A stretch of DNA of 9,335 bases from Cryomorphaceae bacterium. Its GTDB lineage: Bacteria > Bacteroidota > Bacteroidia > Flavobacteriales > Schleiferiaceae. Positions 6,038 to 9,335 of this stretch are shown here, in pieces; within the stretch, counting starts at the first letter, position 1, and every line of letters begins with the position of its first letter. The stretch spans positions 1-9,335 of the forward strand of contig DMCR01000203.1 of NCBI GenBank assembly GCA_003445735.1, in the 5' to 3' direction. The position numbers and the translations under genes were made by a program. Under the pieces are notes generated by a model, which did no database searches, had not been told where the DNA came from, and saw only the letters and a program-made list of their open reading frames with translations.

Positions 6038-6548
6038 CGGCAGAACGTTCTATTTTCACTCCTTTAGCCTTGAACATGTATTCTGCTACAGGCTCAGTTA
6101 TGGCGTCAATTTCTTCTTGGCTTGCCCCACGATCTTCGGCATAATGACGCAACTGAGCTACTGTTGTAGTGTCCCAATAAATATATCCGTACATCACCAT
6201 GTTTTGACCTTGGCTGTTCGTAGGTAGTAGGAATTCGTAGTCGTAATCCACGAAAAGATTATTGTTTGAGTCAATGGCAGTGCTCATCCAACATCCTTTA
6301 GCAGCACAAACTTGGGTAATAGGGCCAGCCACGGTTGCCCAAGCAGTATCTTCTCTAGAAGTAGCGAAGTTTGAAACTAACTCAAAGGCAGAAAAAGCAT
6401 TCTCAACAGAGAATGTGCTGTCGCCAAAATTGTAATATTCATTAGCCACAGTTTTTTGCGCATCTTGCGAGTTATCGCCATTATTATTAGCACTTTGACA
6501 CGAAAAAAGTGAAAATGCTACAAGGCTTGCAATAATAGGTTGCTTCAT
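6030..6548 (-). CDS. DUF4920 domain-containing lipoprotein
   Basis: This 172-aa lipoprotein of unknown function has a short signal peptide ending LFS-C17, an Asn/Ser/Gln-rich linker (18-35) and a DUF4920 domain. The recognisable core is VAGPITQVCAAKGCWM (73-88), FVDYDYEFLLPTNSQGQ (99-115), MYGYIYWDTTTVAQLRHYAED (119-139), GASQEEIDAI and a final MFKAKGVKIE. The invariant-looking C81, C86 and M88 could bind a metal or form a redox pair, which is inference. It is the first gene of the leftward operon with the haem lipoprotein, mnmD and the Nudix gene, and is divergent from ilvE. From memory, DUF4920, mnmD and ilvE are often neighbours in Bacteroidota, so the linkage may be old. Start ATG at 6548 has no Shine-Dalgarno sequence, as expected in this phylum. 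Confidence 0.88.
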   Translation of the reverse strand: MKQPIIASLVAFSLFSCQSANNNGDNSQDAQKTVANEYYNFGDSTFSVENAFSAFELVSNFATSREDTAWATVAGPITQVCAAKGCWMSTAIDSNNNLFVDYDYEFLLPTNSQGQNMVMYGYIYWDTTTVAQLRHYAEDRGASQEEIDAITEPVAEYMFKAKGVKIERSADA

Positions 6549-6618
6549 GGTAAATGGGTATATGTTAATTCTTTCAATAGGCCTCTAATTACATATGCAT
6601 TCGGACTATTTCGTACTA

Positions 6619-6626
6619 CAAATTTA
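6619..6626 (-). promoter_or_regulatory. Candidate -7 element of the DUF4920 operon promoter
   Basis: On the minus strand these bases read TAAATTTG, a perfect match to TAnnTTTG. A TTG on the same strand (6642-6644) is 15 bases upstream, a little closer than the usual 17-23. Transcription would start near 6614 and give a leader of about 65 bases before the ATG at 6548. Confidence 0.5.
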
Positions 6627-6627
6627 G

Positions 6628-6635
6628 TACATTTG
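6628..6635 (+). promoter_or_regulatory. Candidate -7 element of the ilvE promoter
   Basis: TACATTTG is a perfect match to the Bacteroidota -7 consensus TAnnTTTG. It lies 20 bases before the ilvE ATG, so the leader would be about 15 bases. No clear TTG is seen 17-23 bases upstream; TTC at 6610-6612 is the nearest stand-in (15-base spacer), so the promoter may be weak or need an activator. Confidence 0.5.
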
Positions 6636-6655
6636 TACTCCCAAAATAGCAGTGC

Positions 6656-7717
6656 ATGAAAATAGAATTGACCACACATAGCCGCATAGGCTCAATTGAT
6701 TTTTCAAACCTTCCATTTGGAAAACACTTGTCGGATCATATGTTGGTGTGTCACTTCAAAAATGGCCAATGGCTCGAGCCGGAAATTCGTCCATATGGAC
6801 AGTTAGATTTTTCATACGGATTGCATGCGCTACATTATGGTCAAGCAGCCTTTGAAGGATTGAAGGCATACCGCAAAGAAGACGGTACGATCAGCATATT
6901 CCGTCCGCTAGATAACTTTGCGAGATTGAATAAGAGTGCCGAGCGTCTCTCGATGCCTCAGGTTCCCAAAAGTATCTTTATGGATGGGTTGAAGAAGCTC
7001 TTAGAAATTGATGCACAATGGGTGCCGTCGGCGGAAGATCATAGCTTATATATCCGCCCCTTCTTATTCGCGTCTTCTGAATTCATTGCCGCACGTCAAA
7101 GTGATGATTATACCTTTTGTATCCTTACTTGTCCAGTAGGACCGTATTACCGCGGTACAGTCAAGGTTAAGATTGAGCAAGAATATACTCGTGCTACCGG
7201 CGGTGGTATTGGATTTACAAAGGCTGCAGGAAATTACGGTGGTTCGTTCTATCCTACTGCACAAGCGGTAAAAGAGGGATATAATCAAGTTATTTGGACG
7301 GATCACCGCGACCATCAGTACATTGAGGAGAGTGGAACCATGAACCTTATGTTGCTCGTTGGTGATACCTTTCTGACACCACCTTTAACGGATCGTATTT
7401 TAGCTGGCGTCACCAGACGTTCGATTATAGCTTTGATTAAGGAGAAAGGTTGGAAGATTGAAGAACGTCCTATTAGGGTTGATGAGGTCGTTGAGGCAGC
7501 AAAAACCGGAGCATTGAAAGAAGCTTTTGGGATGGGTACTGCAGCAGTGGTAAGTCAAATCGATACCATCGGCCACCAAGGGACAAATCACTCTGTTCCT
7601 ACACCCACGGAGGGCAAGGCGATGGAGATCAAGAAAATGTTGAATGACATCCGAACCGGGTTAGTCGAAGATACCCACGGATGGATGATGGATGTACAGA
7701 TCGCGGAACCCGCATAA
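6656..7717 (+). CDS. ilvE: Branched-chain amino-acid aminotransferase
   Basis: This PLP-dependent fold-type IV enzyme transfers the amino group between glutamate and the 2-oxo acids of leucine, isoleucine and valine, the last step of their synthesis and the first of their breakdown. It acts in the cytoplasm. At 353 aa it is of the longer, eukaryote-like branch (about 350-390 aa) rather than the E. coli type (about 309 aa). The Schiff-base lysine is K189 in GFTKAAGNYGGS (186-197). Other marks are YGQAAFEGLKAYR (61-73), LYIRPFLFASSEF (131-143), EESGTMNLM (224-232), ILAGVTRRSI (248-257) and the phosphate-binding GMGTAAVVS (292-300). The ATG at 6656 is the first in the frame after the promoter. 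It is divergent from the DUF4920 operon and ends 20 bases from the convergent maf gene, with no hairpin terminator visible. Confidence 0.97.
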   Translation: MKIELTTHSRIGSIDFSNLPFGKHLSDHMLVCHFKNGQWLEPEIRPYGQLDFSYGLHALHYGQAAFEGLKAYRKEDGTISIFRPLDNFARLNKSAERLSMPQVPKSIFMDGLKKLLEIDAQWVPSAEDHSLYIRPFLFASSEFIAARQSDDYTFCILTCPVGPYYRGTVKVKIEQEYTRATGGGIGFTKAAGNYGGSFYPTAQAVKEGYNQVIWTDHRDHQYIEESGTMNLMLLVGDTFLTPPLTDRILAGVTRRSIIALIKEKGWKIEERPIRVDEVVEAAKTGALKEAFGMGTAAVVSQIDTIGHQGTNHSVPTPTEGKAMEIKKMLNDIRTGLVEDTHGWMMDVQIAEPA

Positions 7718-7737
7718 GTAACCTCCGCAGCTACCAT

Positions 7738-8322
7738 TTATTGGAAATAAGGTTCAAGCATGTGCACGAGTGCCGCCGTGTCGAGACCAACTACACTGTT
7801 ATAATTCCCTTCAATTCGTTTGATGTAGGCCTGGCCGATCCATTCTTGGATGCCATATGCCCCAGCTTTGTCAAAAGGTTTGTAGGCCTCAATGTAATGA
7901 TCCATGGCCCATTGAGGGATAGTATGGAAGTGAACCATTACGGTGCTGACAACACTGCTCAAGGGTATGGGGTTGTCGGGATTGATTAGGGTCATGCTGC
8001 TATGAACTTCATGCGTTGTGCCGCTCAAGTCCTTCAGCATTTCTTTCGCGGCATCGGCATCGGCAGCTTTTCCAAATCTGCGGTCGCCTTGCCAAACTTC
8101 AGTATCACTTGTCAAACCCAGTTGTCCTTTCTGAAGCAGGGGAAGTAGGGCTTCCGCTTTGAGTTCGCTAATAAAAGTTGCTGTTTCCGCCGGGCTGAGG
8201 TGCGCAGGTGCTGTTTCATCTAAATCCAATGGAAGGGTAGTGAAGGAAAGGCCCAAATCTTTTAGGAATTGTGCACGGCGAGGGCTCTGTGATCCTAGGA
8301 CCAGTTCTTTTGAAAGCTTCAT
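7738..8322 (-). CDS. maf: Maf family nucleoside triphosphate pyrophosphatase
   Basis: Maf proteins hydrolyse nucleoside triphosphates (dTTP, UTP and modified bases) to the monophosphate plus pyrophosphate and are thought to clean the nucleotide pool and affect septation. The 194-aa product has GSQSPRR (10-16), DET (35-37), LKA (54-56), SDT (72-74), GK (84-85), the LSGTTHEVHSS segment (99-109), DKAGAYGIQ (151-159) and EGNYNSVVGL (171-180). The expected active-site residues (E36, K55, D73, K85, Q159) are all present, so it should be active, despite E75 where DTVV-type sequences have Val, Ala after GK in place of Pro, and Asp after VVGL. ATG at 8322 shares one base with the stop of the upstream gene (TGATG); TTG and GTG codons just upstream are less likely starts. 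It is the last gene of the operon. Confidence 0.93.
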   Translation of the reverse strand: MKLSKELVLGSQSPRRAQFLKDLGLSFTTLPLDLDETAPAHLSPAETATFISELKAEALLPLLQKGQLGLTSDTEVWQGDRRFGKAADADAAKEMLKDLSGTTHEVHSSMTLINPDNPIPLSSVVSTVMVHFHTIPQWAMDHYIEAYKPFDKAGAYGIQEWIGQAYIKRIEGNYNSVVGLDTAALVHMLEPYFQ

Positions 8323-8840
8323 CACCAAGTACGGTCTTCTTTACGGCCCCATTTGCCGTGAATCTTGAGCAATTGTTCCAATACATCGCGAACACATCCC
8401 CGGCCGCCGTTCACAGGACTTACGTAATCAGCAATGGCTTTAATTTCGGGTGCTGCATCTTGCGGACAGCATGCCAAACCACAAACTTCCATGACATCGT
8501 AATCAGGAAGATCATCGCCCATATATAGGATTTCCTCATTGCTGAGGTCGTAGCACATTTTAAGGTCTTCGTAAGCTTCCATCTTGTGCGAAGCACGCAT
8601 GTAGATGTCTTTAATACCAATCCCTTGAAGGCGCTCTTTCACATCAGGAGACGTTCCTCCAGTGATGATGGCCATACGAATACCATTGCGAACCGCTAAT
8701 TGTAGCGCATACCCATCCTTACTGTGCATTTTACGCACTGGTTCGGCTCCCGGGATGAGCAAGATCTCTGCATTCGTTAATACCCCATCAACGTCAAGGA
8801 CCACTGTGGTGATGTCCTTGAATTTCTCTTTGTAATTCAT
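8322..8840 (-). CDS. kdsC: KdsC-like 3-deoxy-D-manno-octulosonate-8-phosphate phosphatase (HAD-IIIA)
   Basis: KdsC removes phosphate from KDO-8-phosphate to give KDO, the sugar joining lipid A to the LPS core. This is the small, cap-less HAD subfamily IIIA type, normally a tetramer; 172 aa is the usual size. The nucleophile motif is LDVDGVLT (15-22, D16 and D18). KMHSKDGYALQLAVRNGI (37-54) is typical of the KdsC group, followed by ITGG (59-62, Thr of motif II), K86 as the likely motif III lysine, and GDDLPDYD (108-115) as the metal-binding motif IV. The C-terminal PVNGGRGCVRDV (142-153) matches the tail that closes the neighbouring subunit's site. Its start shares one base with the stop of the DUF2520 gene, and its stop shares one base with the maf start. 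No other LPS gene is seen here, so a related sugar-phosphate substrate is not excluded. Confidence 0.9.
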   Translation of the reverse strand: MNYKEKFKDITTVVLDVDGVLTNAEILLIPGAEPVRKMHSKDGYALQLAVRNGIRMAIITGGTSPDVKERLQGIGIKDIYMRASHKMEAYEDLKMCYDLSNEEILYMGDDLPDYDVMEVCGLACCPQDAAPEIKAIADYVSPVNGGRGCVRDVLEQLLKIHGKWGRKEDRTW

Positions 8841-9335
8841 CAGGCCTTGTGTTTTGAAATGCTTTCGCTTAATAAGGTGTAAAGTTGCTTAACTTCTGGA
8901 TCAATAATTCTTTCCAAGTGAGCGTCGATTGTTTGCTTGTCGCCGCGTGCTGCCGGTCCGGTTTGTGCCGCCTTAGGTCCCATGGCGATAGCTTTATCGG
9001 GTCCTTGCTTCATAATAGCAAACAAGGTTTCCACTGGCAGGTTATGCTCCTTGGCGTGCGCAAATGCTAAAGTATAGAGATGGTTGGTGAAGTTGTTTAT
9101 CATCACTGCGCTCACATGCAGATGGTTTCGCCCCGCGCTGCTGACCTCATAAGTTAGCGGCGAAAGTGCTTTTGCGATATTCGTCAAGATGGCCAGGTCT
9201 TCGAAGGAGTGTGCTTCTAGTAGAAAGGGAACTTGGGCCCAATTCACTTCTGCACCCTTCGTAAAACTATAGACCGGATAGAGCACTCCACTTCTCGGCG
9301 TATTACACATTGGCAACGCACCAGCAGTATGCACG
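8840..9335 (-). CDS. Rossmann-like/DUF2520 domain protein, N-terminus beyond the window
   Basis: Only the C-terminal 165 residues or so are present; the gene continues past the right edge, so the NADP-type Rossmann domain expected at the N-terminus is not seen. The visible part starts with VHTAGALPM, the usual junction ahead of DUF2520, then GVLYPVYSFTKGAEVNW and VPFLLEA. RNHLHVSAVMINNFTNHLY is the helix typical of DUF2520, and QTGPAARGDKQTIDAHL and LYTLLSESI close the domain. The fold is related to 6-phosphogluconate/ketopantoate-type reductases, but the substrate is unknown. The GTG at 9332-9334 is an internal Val codon, not a start. The stop shares a base with the kdsC start, so this is the upstream gene of the DUF2520-kdsC-maf operon. 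Confidence 0.88.
   Translation of the reverse strand, partial: VHTAGALPMCNTPRSGVLYPVYSFTKGAEVNWAQVPFLLEAHSFEDLAILTNIAKALSPLTYEVSSAGRNHLHVSAVMINNFTNHLYTLAFAHAKEHNLPVETLFAIMKQGPDKAIAMGPKAAQTGPAARGDKQTIDAHLERIIDPEVKQLYTLLSESISKHKA

Larger units (their letters stand above)
6617..6637. promoter_or_regulatory. Operator-like palindrome in the shared DUF4920/ilvE promoter
   Basis: TACAAAT-N7-ATTTGTA has seven-base perfect arms, and the central seven bases are symmetric except for one pair. It spans both proposed -7 elements. Two further inverted repeats overlap it: GTACTA-N6-TAGTAC (6613-6630) and AGTACA-TT-TGTACT (6626-6639). The symmetry partly follows from two opposed -7 boxes (each contributes its TTTG), but the GTAC repeats extend beyond them. 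A dimeric regulator binding here could control both directions at once. Confidence 0.5.

Noticed and set aside
8323..8328. TTG or GTG as the maf start
   Set aside because: The ATG at 8322 forms a TGATG junction with the kdsC stop, matching the other junction of the same operon, and gives the normal Maf N-terminus.
9332..9334. GTG as the start of the DUF2520 gene
   Set aside because: It encodes the Val of the internal VHTAG motif; the family has a Rossmann domain before it, so the gene is cut by the window edge.
1..9335. Defence island, mobile element, CRISPR array, tRNA or riboswitch
   Set aside because: No transposase, integrase, spaced direct repeats, tRNA-like clover leaf or long structured leader was seen; all gaps are about 110 bp or less and the genes are housekeeping types.

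Overview
The window reads as ordinary chromosomal DNA of a Bacteroidota bacterium, probably in the Flavobacteriales and near the Cryomorphaceae/Schleiferiaceae-type lineages. Three things point there. The protein families and their pairings (DUF4920 lipoprotein with MnmD and a branched-chain aminotransferase; DUF2520 protein with a KdsC-like phosphatase and Maf) are ones I associate with this phylum. Most gene starts lack a Shine-Dalgarno sequence. The recognisable promoter elements fit the Bacteroidota -7 consensus TAnnTTTG. The lineage call is inference. No mobile element, CRISPR array, rRNA, tRNA or phage gene was seen, and coding density is very high (no gap above about 110 bp).

Left part (1-2965): ribonuclease Z (tRNA 3'-end maturation) overlaps the start of a 12-helix DHA1-type major facilitator transporter. 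An 85-105 bp gap with two inverted repeats follows, then a YceI-family lipoprotein and a strong intrinsic terminator.

Middle part (2963-6548): a TIGR01777-type NAD(P)-dependent sugar-epimerase-like gene is transcribed leftward, divergently from a conserved hypothetical gene of 189 aa. The hypothetical gene runs tail to tail (7 bp overlap) into a four-gene leftward operon: DUF4920 lipoprotein, a lipoprotein with a C-terminal haem motif, tRNA methyltransferase MnmD and a Nudix hydrolase. The genes of this operon overlap or abut with no spacer, so they should form one transcript.

Right part (6549-9335): the branched-chain aminotransferase IlvE diverges from that operon. The two -7 promoter elements lie back to back inside a near-perfect 21-bp palindrome, the most interesting regulatory feature here. 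Downstream, a second leftward operon enters from the right edge: a DUF2520/Rossmann-like protein (N-terminus outside the window), a KdsC-like KDO-8-phosphate phosphatase and a Maf nucleotide pyrophosphatase, each pair sharing a single base in a TGATG stop/start.

Functionally this is a housekeeping neighbourhood: tRNA processing and modification (RNase Z, MnmD), nucleotide-pool hygiene (Nudix, Maf), branched-chain amino acid metabolism, LPS sugar synthesis (KdsC) and envelope lipoproteins. I found no convincing undescribed system. The points worth following are the shared operator-like promoter, the haem lipoprotein/DUF4920 pair inside a tRNA-modification operon, and the unexplained 189-aa family.
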